Shown piece by piece: positions 46,412-55,905 of a stretch of DNA of 64,000 bases (position 1 is the stretch's first letter; the number at the start of each line of letters is the position of its first letter). The notes below the pieces were generated by a model, which saw nothing but the letters and a program-made list of their open reading frames with translations, made no database searches and was not told the origin of the DNA. The stretch is from Enterocytospora artemiae (lineage: Eukaryota > Microsporidia), in assembly GCA_038659295.1 (NCBI GenBank), contig JASNGC010000003.1, positions 248,001 to 312,000 on the forward strand. The letters run 5' to 3'. Position numbers and translations under genes: made by a program.

Positions 46412-47368
46412 ATGATTTTCGAACTAGTTGACTTCTGTTTGAATGCCCTAAATGGCCCGTTTTACGAGTCTAGGGGAATTCTTAAGCTTTGCCACAATGA
46501 TCCAGGCAAAGTACAGATCTTTGCGACCATATTGGTTTCAACATACATCACCCTGATAGGAATTAACACATATGGTATTTCCTTTATTTTTCTACAAACA
46601 ATTATTTTATACAATCTACTGTATGGATTCACAGAATTTATACACAATCTTTTAAGAGAGACATCGAGAAAATATTTGAACTTCAATGCATCAAAAAACC
46701 ATCGTATTTATAATGGACCAACAGATAATGCCCGTATTGTAGCCTGCACCAACAATATTTCTATTTCCAGTCCATGTGATCGTGACCCTATGGATGGCAA
46801 GTTAAAAATTGGAGGCAGCCTGTTTTTTAACTTTGAAGTTATTGTTCATGCAATTGCGGCGCTTTTCTGTTCTCTAATTCTATATAAAATGTACAAACTA
46901 TCTAGGAACAGAAAGGTTGTAATGGTCGGGAGATTCATATATGCACTTACCACCGTCATAGCAAAAGCTATTCTGACAAAGATTATTGGTTCGAGTTTCA
47001 TGGATAAGGATAGACTGGATGCCTGCATAGCTATCTTCGATTTGATACTGACTAAAATTGCATTCAAACTGTGCCACCATATGATAAAAACACACGACAA
47101 AGTGTTCTCCATAGGCGTATTTGCATTTGGTGGAATATTTTATCTATTATATTTTAGTTATTCACTGTCGCTTCCATACACATATTTTTTTATTCCAAGG
47201 TATCTGCTGTTTGATCCAACTCTTATATTGAACGATTGGAATGTTATAAAATCCTATTTCATACTAGTAGTACTGATTGCCATTTCGTCCATCACACAAT
47301 ACTGGATGTATATTTTGATACAGCCTCGAGAGACAAGTTTCCATTTTTCTGAAAAAAGCAATCAATAA
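46412..47368 (+). CDS. Multi-pass membrane protein of unknown function
   Basis: The 318-residue protein has several hydrophobic segments: about 33-75 (two passes), 140-162, 170-195, 230-260 and 285-310. A hydrophilic loop near 85-135 contains a few cysteines. No transporter or enzyme motif is recognised. The start follows CCCCCTC. The topology suggests an ER or nuclear-envelope protein, but this is inference. Confidence 0.7.
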   Translation: MIFELVDFCLNALNGPFYESRGILKLCHNDPGKVQIFATILVSTYITLIGINTYGISFIFLQTIILYNLLYGFTEFIHNLLRETSRKYLNFNASKNHRIYNGPTDNARIVACTNNISISSPCDRDPMDGKLKIGGSLFFNFEVIVHAIAALFCSLILYKMYKLSRNRKVVMVGRFIYALTTVIAKAILTKIIGSSFMDKDRLDACIAIFDLILTKIAFKLCHHMIKTHDKVFSIGVFAFGGIFYLLYFSYSLSLPYTYFFIPRYLLFDPTLILNDWNVIKSYFILVVLIAISSITQYWMYILIQPRETSFHFSEKSNQ

Positions 47369-47567
47369 AACCCATATGTTCCTCCTCTATAAAGAACGGA
47401 CAGACAACCTCCATGATCTTACCCAATATTTGCCTCATCCCACATATTTGTCCAATCCAAAGATATTTCGTGGTTAAAAAGTATAGTTGAGATGATATTC
47501 AGAGATTAGTTTTGTTTGTGATGGAATGAAAGACCGCTTTGAAGTATTAATATTTCCAGGCAGCCAC

Positions 47568-47639
47568 GGGGAATTAGCTCAGTGGTAGAGCGTTTGCTTA
47601 GCATGTAAGAGGTCAGGGGTTCAATCCCCCTATTCTCCA
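47568..47639 (+). tRNA. tRNA-Ala (anticodon AGC)
   Basis: The full cloverleaf has acceptor GGGGAAT/ATTCTCC with the G3:U70 pair that identifies tRNA-Ala, a GCTC/GAGC D stem, loop TTAGCAT with anticodon AGC, a T arm AGGGG/CCCCT and discriminator A. The A box TAGCTCAGTGG and B box GGTTCAATCCC are present. There is no intron and CCA is not encoded. Two G-U pairs occur in the anticodon stem. Confidence 0.97.
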
Positions 47640-47644
47640 TTTTT
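47640..47644 (+). terminator. Oligo-T Pol III terminator of tRNA-Ala
   Basis: Five T residues directly follow the tRNA discriminator base, the usual RNA polymerase III stop. Confidence 0.8.
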
Positions 47645-47739
47645 GAGAGCTTTCCTTTCTTTTTGAATTGTGGAGACGTGGAATTGACCAAAAAACCCTT
47701 TTCCAAAACAATATAATAAAAATGTCTGCAATATCGAAT

Positions 47740-48189
47740 TTATATCTCGTTCATAATTATGCTCTGGTCAAACTCTGCAGGTTCATCATTATCTTCAAAT
47801 CTGATAGTCAGTTTCTTATCTATTGTTATGTCTGTCATGATATCTTTAAAATGGAGTACCCTCGTCAACTGCCCAGTGTGAGTGTAGATGAATATTCGGT
47901 TGAAATTGTCCCTCACTACCAAACTCCCATAAAAAATATCAAAATACTTTGGCATTCCTAGAATTCCGAAGATAAACTCAAGTAAATTATCACCTGTGTT
48001 TCTTTCCACCGATTCAACAACTTCGTCAATTTCAGAGACTCTCACTCTAAAGCAGTCCCCAAAGCTATCTAAAATAAAGTAGAACTCACCATCATCCACG
48101 ATTTTATAGATGTTTTTTCGCAACTTCTGGATGAACTTATTCTTATAAAACAAATTTTTATCATCGTCAATCACGAAATCAGAAGGCAT
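47740..48189 (-). CDS. Hypothetical beta-rich protein
   Basis: I do not recognise this 149-residue protein. It has many short strands (KIVDDGEFYFILDSFGDCFR, SLVVRDNFNRIFIYTHTGQL), compatible with a small beta-propeller fragment or beta-sandwich. It has no signal peptide. The start follows CACCCTTAAA. Its position just downstream of the tRNA on the opposite strand is ordinary. Confidence 0.6.
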   Translation of the reverse strand: MPSDFVIDDDKNLFYKNKFIQKLRKNIYKIVDDGEFYFILDSFGDCFRVRVSEIDEVVESVERNTGDNLLEFIFGILGMPKYFDIFYGSLVVRDNFNRIFIYTHTGQLTRVLHFKDIMTDITIDKKLTIRFEDNDEPAEFDQSIIMNEI

Positions 48190-48387
48190 TTTAAGGGTGA
48201 AGAATTATTAATACCAGAATAATGTTGACAGTGAAAATCGCAGGGAATTTATACATTAGTGGCCAGTGTTCAAGCCATATTTTCAGTCATTTTAGAGAAT
48301 ATGTTGGATAGAAAGCTAAAATCTGATACATCTGGATACATAAACTCAATATGATGGTGGGTATATCAGGTTCCAAGATTTGTTTAT

Positions 48388-49008
48388 TTAGTTCTCTGGA
48401 CTTACCTCAAACTTTATCTTTTCTAAATATTCTTTCAACTCCCCATTAGACAGAATAAACAGACTGAAGGGCTCTCCACAAACTGAAAACACAGATCTTT
48501 TGTGTTTTAACAAGAATATTTCCTCCTGCTTGACAGGAATTGATTTTAGTTCTTTTTTATCGATTTCTGGAAATGTGTGGCCAATCTCCTTCAATTGGGA
48601 CCCTGAAAGTTGTTGCATTTTTGAAATTATTGCATATCTTTGAAAAGTCAAATCTGCCTCATTGTACAGCTGCACCACATACTGCAAGGGCAGATTACAA
48701 ATCCTCTCACTGAAAAGAAGCCAAAGAGAGTCATGATGCATTATCTCACGGCCATCCAACTCGGGGATCCTTATAGCCTTTTTGGTACAAATATGTTGGC
48801 TGATATCACTGAATTTTGCAAATCCGATAATTCCCAAAACCGTATCATCGCTTTTGATGTACGATACTTTCTCTAATTTTTCAAAAAACCCAGAAAATTG
48901 CACAATATACTTACAATTTGATGAAATTAGATCAACTTCTTCAATATTTGGCTTGCCATTGACAATTTCTATGTCAAGTTCATCCGAAGAAAAAGAGGAA
49001 GAGGTCAT
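48388..49008 (-). CDS. BCP1/BCCIP-like protein
   Basis: The 206-residue protein resembles BCP1/BCCIP, a nuclear chaperone for ribosomal protein uL14 and an export factor. The segment LWLLFSERICNLPLQYVVQLYNEA (about 94-117) matches the family's LLxSERxxNxPPQxxxPLY pattern. It is followed by the RYAIISKMQQ segment and the C-terminal VCGEPFSLFIL strand. The acidic N-terminus is short. The start follows TTTACCCATAA. The call is by pattern. Confidence 0.6.
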   Translation of the reverse strand: MTSSSFSSDELDIEIVNGKPNIEEVDLISSNCKYIVQFSGFFEKLEKVSYIKSDDTVLGIIGFAKFSDISQHICTKKAIRIPELDGREIMHHDSLWLLFSERICNLPLQYVVQLYNEADLTFQRYAIISKMQQLSGSQLKEIGHTFPEIDKKELKSIPVKQEEIFLLKHKRSVFSVCGEPFSLFILSNGELKEYLEKIKFEVSPEN

Positions 49009-49344
49009 TTATGGGTAAATTATGCACAGGTTTAAATAAGGATGACGGGATCTGCACGATAATAGAAGACAGATTGTGCTGATTAAAACGTAAAAATAAT
49101 ATTTATTATTGAAGAGCACTACTGATACGTTGTTCATTATAATTTCTTTTGCCCACTTCAGCATTGTATCGAAACTACTCGATCACCTGTTCCTCTACAT
49201 GCCAAGCTCCAAGAATTGATAGGCATGCATGCAACCTTTTCGTTTGCACAGAATATGCCCTAGGACTGAGTTGCTATTCCAGCCCTTATCTCCTATATTT
49301 ATACAAATTTTTTATTTGTAAAATTTTTTGAAAAAATTGCCCTA
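49009..49344. other. Divergent intergenic spacer, nothing recognised
   Basis: This spacer is shared by the BCP1-like gene and uL13. It ends in repeated AAATTTTTT runs and CCC before the uL13 ATG. No RNA gene is recognised. Confidence 0.45.
49340..49342 (+). promoter_or_regulatory. CCC start-proximal motif of uL13
   Basis: AAAATTTTTTGAAAAAATTG, then CCCTA and ATG: a strong AAATTTTT plus CCC combination in front of a gene expected to be highly expressed. Confidence 0.7.
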
Positions 49345-49941
49345 ATGGATAATAAGCGAATTGTTGTGGATGCAACTGGCCATGTTGCAGGAAAGTTGGC
49401 TTCTGCTGTTGCTAAGAAGCTCTTAGAGGGATATTCTATTGCTGTGGTGGCAACCGAAAACTGTATTTTTACAGGACCTCTGCATCGTCATATTGGTAAG
49501 TACAAGGACTACAAGAACAAGAGATGTATTGTTAATCCGGCTAGGGGAGCGTTTCACTACAAGGAACCTTCTAAATATTTTATAAAACTTATGAGGAACA
49601 TGGTACCTCGTAAGACCAACCGAGGAGGATCTGCTCTTGCCAGACTTACTACGTTTGAGGCTATTCCTAAGCAGTTTGAGGGTGTTGAGAGAGTTATGTT
49701 CCCAGAGGCACTTCTGAGTATTACAGCTAATCCGGAGAGGAAGTTTTGTACGCTCGGACAGCTTTTAAGCAAGTTCGGGTGGAAGTACAGTGATCTTGCA
49801 AGGGATATCACAGCAAATCTGAGGAAGCGAGAAGAAGAGTCCGCAAAGATACAAGCAGAAAGAAATTCTAAAATTCAGGAATTTACTTCTACACTGGAGT
49901 TTAAGAATGAAGTTGCCAAAATTATGAACAATTACAATTAA
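49345..49941 (+). CDS. RPL16: 60S ribosomal protein uL13 (L13a/L16)
   Basis: The 198-residue large-subunit protein has IVVDATGHVAGKLASAVAKK, GPLHRHIGKYKDYKNKRC, GAFHYKEPSKYF, MVPRKTNRGGSALARL and a Lys/Glu-rich C-terminal helix. All hallmarks and the length fit eukaryotic uL13. CCCTA precedes the ATG. No intron is seen. Confidence 0.97.
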   Translation: MDNKRIVVDATGHVAGKLASAVAKKLLEGYSIAVVATENCIFTGPLHRHIGKYKDYKNKRCIVNPARGAFHYKEPSKYFIKLMRNMVPRKTNRGGSALARLTTFEAIPKQFEGVERVMFPEALLSITANPERKFCTLGQLLSKFGWKYSDLARDITANLRKREEESAKIQAERNSKIQEFTSTLEFKNEVAKIMNNYN

Positions 49942-50054
49942 TAAATTAATTTCATTTTTACACCAATGGTACTTCTGTGGCATCAGAACATTTCTAACAA
50001 TGGGAAGATAGTTTTGGTTGTAAGGAAGTGGAACCTTGTAGAAGTAGATTACAA

Positions 50055-51053
50055 TCAATTTATTACTTTGCAAAGAATTGGGCCATATGCTTCATTCTGT
50101 CTAACGTCTATCTCATTTTTTGTGGCCATTGTAAGAATTTCAAAAAACGCAGATGCTTTCAAATTTTGAGTGTGACCCTTAACAATCTCGTCAAAAGTAA
50201 ATTCTATATCCAACTCTTCCAGCTTGATTACAGACTGTGACTCGCTCTGAGTTGAAGAACAGTCATGCACAATACTATGGTTCATATTACCAAAATCAAA
50301 GCCTGCATCTATATTGTCACTACCTAAACTTGATAGTCTCTCCACCTCATTGTTTCTAGCCTCTAAAATCTCCTGCTTAATCATGTTTAGTATGTCCGGA
50401 TGGATAAATAATTCTTCCATGGACACAGCCGGGATGCATTGTGTGGGTTTCTGTAAAAGGCCGGTTGTTTGGCTTTGTAGCTTTCTAAACTCCGACATGC
50501 TCAATTCCGCAACTTTGTCCTCGATTATTTTACGTCTTTTAAAACTTTGATCTGGATTTATGGAATCAAATGGTATGCTTGAGTCACTAACCAGGGTACT
50601 TTCTCTTACCTGCTCGACCTCTGGTAGCACATCCACATGATCAATGCCCACATCTCCAAAGGACATCATAGGGCCTATTATATCGTCCTCTACCTCTAGA
50701 ACACTACTATTCAGCTCTGAAATTTCATCCTGGTGAATTGCTGATCTGGATTTCAAATTCTTCATTTCAACGCCTGAAGTTTTGAAATTTCTAGATTTTC
50801 CAGACATGGCATACAAAAAACGACGACAATCATCTATTATCCCCTTACATTGTCTCGACGATATCTTTGCTAATGACAATAGTATTATGGCCGCAGATCT
50901 GAACGAGATGTTCTTTTTGGAAACACTCAGGAGAATCTCAGAAACATTTACCTCATCAAGCCTAGCCTTGGAAACTCTCTTGCTTTGGTAAATTATCTTC
51001 CAGAGTATTGAAGATTCCCCAAGCTCTAATTCAACATCTAAAGGATTCGCCAT
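50055..51053 (-). CDS. Alpha-kleisin of cohesin (Scc1/Rad21 or Rec8)
   Basis: The kleisin bridges the SMC heads and closes the cohesin ring. The 332 residues show a compact N-terminal domain (about 12-70: SILWKIIYQSKRVSKARLDE, SAAIILLSLAKISSRQCKGI), a Ser/Glu-rich linker and a C-terminal winged-helix segment (SAFFEILTMATKNEIDV, then YGPILCKV). It is much shorter than yeast Scc1 (566). One separase-like ExxR (EQVR, near residue 145) lies in the linker. I start at the ATG after GGGGCCAA; Scc1 versus Rec8 is not resolvable. Confidence 0.82.
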   Translation of the reverse strand: MANPLDVELELGESSILWKIIYQSKRVSKARLDEVNVSEILLSVSKKNISFRSAAIILLSLAKISSRQCKGIIDDCRRFLYAMSGKSRNFKTSGVEMKNLKSRSAIHQDEISELNSSVLEVEDDIIGPMMSFGDVGIDHVDVLPEVEQVRESTLVSDSSIPFDSINPDQSFKRRKIIEDKVAELSMSEFRKLQSQTTGLLQKPTQCIPAVSMEELFIHPDILNMIKQEILEARNNEVERLSSLGSDNIDAGFDFGNMNHSIVHDCSSTQSESQSVIKLEELDIEFTFDEIVKGHTQNLKASAFFEILTMATKNEIDVRQNEAYGPILCKVIN

Positions 51054-51375
51054 TTGGCCCCTGCAAAAAAATGCAATAAACCAGATTTTTGGAGGGAAAA
51101 TCGTTGCCCAAAGATACTTAAAGAAAAATAACAGGTTTGCAATTTTATTCTTCATAACAGGACAGTCATGAAACCTCTAAGCATGAAAAGATTTATTCTG
51201 GGAAATCCCTGCAGTTTCCAATCAACTACTGTTAACTATGGCTTGATTAGAAAATACATGATTTAAAATACTGTTATCTCGACCTTTAGTCCTTACACCA
51301 TAAGCTATACTTATAGGTTCATGCCAGCCATAAATATTACAGCAATTTGTATATTCAAAATATCTTTAAATTATT
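51054..51375. other. Intergenic spacer, nothing recognised
   Basis: About 320 bases lie between the 5' end of the kleisin gene and the 3' end of the Pol I gene. The GGGG (minus strand) of the kleisin start is at 51058-51061. Nothing else is identified. Confidence 0.4.
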
Positions 51376-54300
51376 TTATTCCACTGTTGACATATCGTAG
51401 AGGATATCAAACAAACCTGTTCCATTACTAACTTCATTTCCCATCGTAATTGCAGCAGATGGATTTTTAAGGCAATCAGTTTGGTGAAAGAGCGTTGCGT
51501 TTTTTAGGTTTGTAAAGCAGCTTTCAAAGCTCATTCTCTGAAGGAACGAATTGTCCATAGTGAATGTTCCTCTGTTGAATGCCTTATACTCCCCATCCTT
51601 GGTCATATAGTCTGCCACAAGATATAGATGTCTAATATTTATACTAATGCCATACACATCAAAAACTGCCGCTACCTCCTTAACAATGGCGTCCCTAGCC
51701 GCCTCTATTCCAAAATATTTGTAAATAGCATATACATCATTTGATTTACTGTTATAAAAGTCAAGATGGTAAAGCAGATCAGCATTTCCACAGACAGATG
51801 TAAGCTCTCCAAAATTGGAGCCCTCGATTACGAGCGAGTCTCTATCTGCTCTAGCTCGTGTGTAGCCATTTACTTCTCTAACAACCAACTTATTGGCAAT
51901 CAGCTCTATAATAGGCAAGAGGAGTACTCGGAAGTCCGTAGAATAGTAGATATCCAACACAAATGTATCAAAACTCACTTTTCTTAGATTATCTAACTTG
52001 GCTTCCTCTTCCAGTACATCATCCACTTCTTCATCTTCAGGAATATCTGCCAAAAACCCCGATACATCATTGATATCATCCCTTGCTCTCTCCTCATCGT
52101 CGGTAGATTTTGCTTGGGCATTCTCCGAATCGTTATCTTCGTTATCACTACTATCGCTCCCATCTCCCTCCGCAGCTTTGAATGAAAAGGTTTTGAGTTC
52201 TGAAATCCCCACCTCTGAGGTTCTTTTCTTTATTTCTTTTCCTAGCTTTACCAAAAAGTTCATGTCGACAACTTTTGCACACTCATTGTGTAACTCTCGT
52301 AGCTTAAATGTAACAGCTATGTGTTTTTTGAATTCCCCCTTCCGAACAACAATCTGTTCTTCAACAGAAACCTTTTCCAGGCATTCTAAAAGAGTTATCT
52401 TCCTAAAAGCATTCTCCAAAGTTGCAAGAGTGCACAAAGTTTTCCCATCATTGTTTAAACTCTTAGAATGACCCAAGTCTACGTTTGAAGGGCATTCTTT
52501 TTTATTTATAGTTTCCCAGATGATTGGAACGATGATGATTGGGGTTTTGATTGACTTGCTTGCCACCAAAACTATTTCCCTTAACCTGGGAATCCCCAAT
52601 GTGACATTTTTTCCTCCAACTCCTGCCAAGTGAAAAGTATTCAAGGTCATTTGAGTGCTTGGTTCCCCAATAGACTGTGCTGCAATAACTCCTACAGAAT
52701 GTCCCGGATTGGCAAGAGAATCTATGTAGCGGTTTTTCATAAACAGCTTTAGATTAGCGTTTGATGTTGAATTGTCCAGCAGATCGAGATAATTCTGTGG
52801 CAATAAATTTTCATACTTTACCACTTCACTGGATCCGCTCGCAGTGCTAGCAATATATTGATCTATGCTATCGATACTTTCACCATAATGACTTTTATGT
52901 AGGAGTTCTTTTGCATTGTTTTCATAAAATGATATGTTTCTTAAATACTTGTCCTTTACACAGTCTATTCCATCATCTCCATATGAATACTGTATAATTC
53001 TGTTCTCATATCTGACTGTCCTATCATATTCTACAATAACCCCCTCCAAATGCTTTACTAAACATCTCTGTAGATATCCCGAATTTGCAGTTTTAACTGC
53101 AGTATCAATAAGTCCCTCTCTACCAGCCATACAATGAAAGTAGAATGTTGCGGGATTAATTCCAGTCAAAAATCGTTCGAAAATATATCCTCCAGCACCT
53201 GGAGATAAATCTGTTTGAAGGAAGCATGGTAATGTCTTCCCACTGATCATAAATGGAACTCTTCTACCCTCTAACTCCTGCTGACCCAAGCATAGACTAA
53301 TTTGACTCAAGTTCACCATTGAACCCTTGGCTCCACTCATTATGGTATTTACCATGTTGTTTCGGGGAAACGGCTTATAACAGCCATATTGCAAGAGCTC
53401 CACAGCCTCTGAAGTTACAGAATTCATATAGCTCCTCATGATCCCATCCAATTCTGCTGTGACTGAATCATCCAGATAGTTGAATGGAGAATATCCAATT
53501 CTGTTATCCGCTGTATAATTCGATTCAAAAAAACCACTGTTGTGCTGGGTAATAATGGATTCCTCATGTCCTTTCCGGAAGATTTCCGTTCTTGCCCTTT
53601 CTGAAGCTTCATCCATCAATAAATCATCGAAACGAATGGAAAATGACCTTAAAAACAAATACTCATTGACTATTCTACCGAAAATAGTCAGCAAATCATT
53701 GCATATAGAATACCCATATATTTCTCCACAGGAGTGAACTAAGGAAAAAGAAGATGTTCCCAAGCTTGCCTTATCTAGAACACCCGTAACCATTTCCCCA
53801 TTTAAAAATATTGTTTTGTTGTCTTCCGAAATATACTGTCCATCCTTTGATTTATAGCTAACCTTGGACCTCACCTCCAGGGAAATTTCTAATTTTAAGT
53901 TCTTCAAAACAGTCGTAACAATTTGCTTCCCAGAAAACAACTCCAATGGTGAACAAATACAGGGTTTCTCAAAACTGTACCTGGTAATACTAGTGATACC
54001 ACCGCAATGTTGCGATGAGCTACTATTACTGCCATTGTTTAAATAAAGCCCCAAACCAGCATGGACTAAGCCATAGTATTCCTCTCGTGTGTAGAATGAA
54101 TCTTTCATGGTCAGATTTGCCGCTGCTACAATGTGGTCTTGCACCAGCCCTCGAATTGGTTCTCCGGTTGAGGAAACGAAAAAATTAAAATCATTTAATG
54201 ACAGGTTGGCTATCTCGGCGATTGCATTATAATCTTGCGGAAAATGGATGTTCATCTCATCCCCATCAAAATCTGCGTTATATGGCTTGCAGTTTACATA

Positions 54301-55737
54301 ATGCAGTCGCAAAGTATTTTCGTTTTTTAATATCTTTACAGTGTGTCCCATCAAACTCGCTGCATGTAAGGTAGGCTGTCTATTCACCAATACAAAATCT
54401 CCGTCCACCAAATGCCGGTAAACCACTTTATTTTCCAAAAGAGTGTTGGCCAGTATTTGCCGGGTCTCTTCACTGGCAAACTTCAGACTAGTTAGCCCTT
54501 TTTGTGTTCTGACAAAATTGGCGCCAGGATATTCATCAGGCCCATTCAACACCATTAGCTTCAGCTTATCATGGTTAATCTGTGTTACTTTCTCTGGGAA
54601 TGTGAGGCATTTGGCAAACACCATGGGAATTCCAATTTCTCTTGTTCCAAGTCGAGGATCTGGAGAAATCACTGATCTGGCTGAATAATTTACACGTTTG
54701 CCCATAATGTTCTTCCGAAACAATCCTTCTTTCTTTTCTAAAATTTGTCTATGACCACAAGCATTGGCATTTTTTGTAGAGTCAAAGTATAAATTGACAA
54801 ATCCTTGTAAGTCGTTGTAAAATCTATAATCGTTTTCTACAAGGGTGGAGTATTGCAAAATTCGGGCAAACGAGGCATTTAGTGTATTTTCAAAAATTCT
54901 TTGGCCAACTCGCCTAGCTGGTCTAAATTTGTTTGGAGGAATTGCCATATATTCTATAAAAAACATCTCTGCATTGTCTGTGGAGAAGCAGTTGTACATA
55001 ATGGCCTTTTCATTTTGGAATAATTCTATCATATGGCTTTTTATTTCCATTCCAGTAAGAGAATAGATGGTACCATTGTCATCTGTTGTCAGCAATCTGC
55101 AATTCTGTCCCTTACTTAACTTCCTTGCCTTTACTTTGCACTTGGGACATTTTTGCTTTTTGACACAGTTTTTAATAAAGTTCCCAACTCTAGTAAAATG
55201 GATGGTCTCTTCAGAATGTATATCATTCACAATCCCCCAAGTACTAGCTGCACTGATGCTACTGCCTTTTTGTTTATCAAGAGCAATATGGCTATGTTCT
55301 CTATTGGACAACTCCATAATTTCTCCTAGCATTTCCATTGTTGTGTTTGTAATCCTTGGAATTCCTAGTTTGTTGGTCTGAATATCCGAAAAGAATTGAA
55401 TCTGTTCATCATTGGTACATTTCAATCTTTTGCAAAAAAAGCAACTACTCTTAAATAAGGCATACAGCGTATCGAAAAGCAATGGGTTTAAGACAGAATG
55501 AGATAGACGAATATGTCCGAAATGTCCAGGACAAAAAACTATATCCATTTCACATGTTTCACAGGTTTGGCCCATATCCAAAGGGCCTAAGCGCAAGTCA
55601 TATAGGCCATCCTTGACTGGATACCCATACATATCAAAGGATGTTGGAATGGTAATTTCACATACACTTAAATTAATTATTTCTTCCGAGGTATACAAGT
55701 CCAGCTTAATACTCTTTGGGCGAAATTCACTGCTCAT
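51376..55737 (-). CDS. RPA190: RNA polymerase I largest subunit (RPA1/A190)
   Basis: This catalytic subunit of the rRNA-transcribing polymerase has 1453 residues. The N-terminal clamp zinc site is CETCEMDIVFCPGHFGH (Cys59, Cys62, Cys69, His72). The active-site motif NADFDGDEM has its aspartates at 489, 491 and 493. The bridge and trigger regions are around PGHSVGVIAAQSIGEPSTQM. The start YTSEEIINLSVCEIT and an acidic Ser/Asp/Glu insertion at about 1175-1240, placed like the Pol I expander loop, identify Pol I rather than Pol II or III. The start follows CCCCATAAA; there is no CTD repeat. Confidence 0.95.
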   Translation of the reverse strand: MSSEFRPKSIKLDLYTSEEIINLSVCEITIPTSFDMYGYPVKDGLYDLRLGPLDMGQTCETCEMDIVFCPGHFGHIRLSHSVLNPLLFDTLYALFKSSCFFCKRLKCTNDEQIQFFSDIQTNKLGIPRITNTTMEMLGEIMELSNREHSHIALDKQKGSSISAASTWGIVNDIHSEETIHFTRVGNFIKNCVKKQKCPKCKVKARKLSKGQNCRLLTTDDNGTIYSLTGMEIKSHMIELFQNEKAIMYNCFSTDNAEMFFIEYMAIPPNKFRPARRVGQRIFENTLNASFARILQYSTLVENDYRFYNDLQGFVNLYFDSTKNANACGHRQILEKKEGLFRKNIMGKRVNYSARSVISPDPRLGTREIGIPMVFAKCLTFPEKVTQINHDKLKLMVLNGPDEYPGANFVRTQKGLTSLKFASEETRQILANTLLENKVVYRHLVDGDFVLVNRQPTLHAASLMGHTVKILKNENTLRLHYVNCKPYNADFDGDEMNIHFPQDYNAIAEIANLSLNDFNFFVSSTGEPIRGLVQDHIVAAANLTMKDSFYTREEYYGLVHAGLGLYLNNGSNSSSSQHCGGITSITRYSFEKPCICSPLELFSGKQIVTTVLKNLKLEISLEVRSKVSYKSKDGQYISEDNKTIFLNGEMVTGVLDKASLGTSSFSLVHSCGEIYGYSICNDLLTIFGRIVNEYLFLRSFSIRFDDLLMDEASERARTEIFRKGHEESIITQHNSGFFESNYTADNRIGYSPFNYLDDSVTAELDGIMRSYMNSVTSEAVELLQYGCYKPFPRNNMVNTIMSGAKGSMVNLSQISLCLGQQELEGRRVPFMISGKTLPCFLQTDLSPGAGGYIFERFLTGINPATFYFHCMAGREGLIDTAVKTANSGYLQRCLVKHLEGVIVEYDRTVRYENRIIQYSYGDDGIDCVKDKYLRNISFYENNAKELLHKSHYGESIDSIDQYIASTASGSSEVVKYENLLPQNYLDLLDNSTSNANLKLFMKNRYIDSLANPGHSVGVIAAQSIGEPSTQMTLNTFHLAGVGGKNVTLGIPRLREIVLVASKSIKTPIIIVPIIWETINKKECPSNVDLGHSKSLNNDGKTLCTLATLENAFRKITLLECLEKVSVEEQIVVRKGEFKKHIAVTFKLRELHNECAKVVDMNFLVKLGKEIKKRTSEVGISELKTFSFKAAEGDGSDSSDNEDNDSENAQAKSTDDEERARDDINDVSGFLADIPEDEEVDDVLEEEAKLDNLRKVSFDTFVLDIYYSTDFRVLLLPIIELIANKLVVREVNGYTRARADRDSLVIEGSNFGELTSVCGNADLLYHLDFYNSKSNDVYAIYKYFGIEAARDAIVKEVAAVFDVYGISINIRHLYLVADYMTKDGEYKAFNRGTFTMDNSFLQRMSFESCFTNLKNATLFHQTDCLKNPSAAITMGNEVSNGTGLFDILYDMSTVE

Positions 55738-55742
55738 TTTAT

Positions 55743-55746
55743 GGGG
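55743..55746 (-). promoter_or_regulatory. CCCC start-proximal motif of RPA190
   Basis: On the minus strand TATAAATTTTTGCTGCCCC lies five bases before the ATG, closely matching the dTMP kinase upstream sequence. Confidence 0.65.
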
Positions 55747-55905
55747 CAGCAAAAATTTATAAAATATTGATGAATGAATGGGAATATTTACAAAGAACAT
55801 TTACTGCAGTTGGTTTAATCTCCTATTCAGTCTAGATCACAATCCAAAACCAGTATCACAGAAGGGCAAATATCCACTGTAATTGAGACATTACTTTTGC
55901 TTTAT

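Noticed and set aside
48388..48410. GAG then GTAAGT on the minus strand near the end of the BCP1-like gene, a perfect 5' splice consensus
   Set aside because: The protein already ends where the family ends, and no branch site plus AG follows closely; probably chance.
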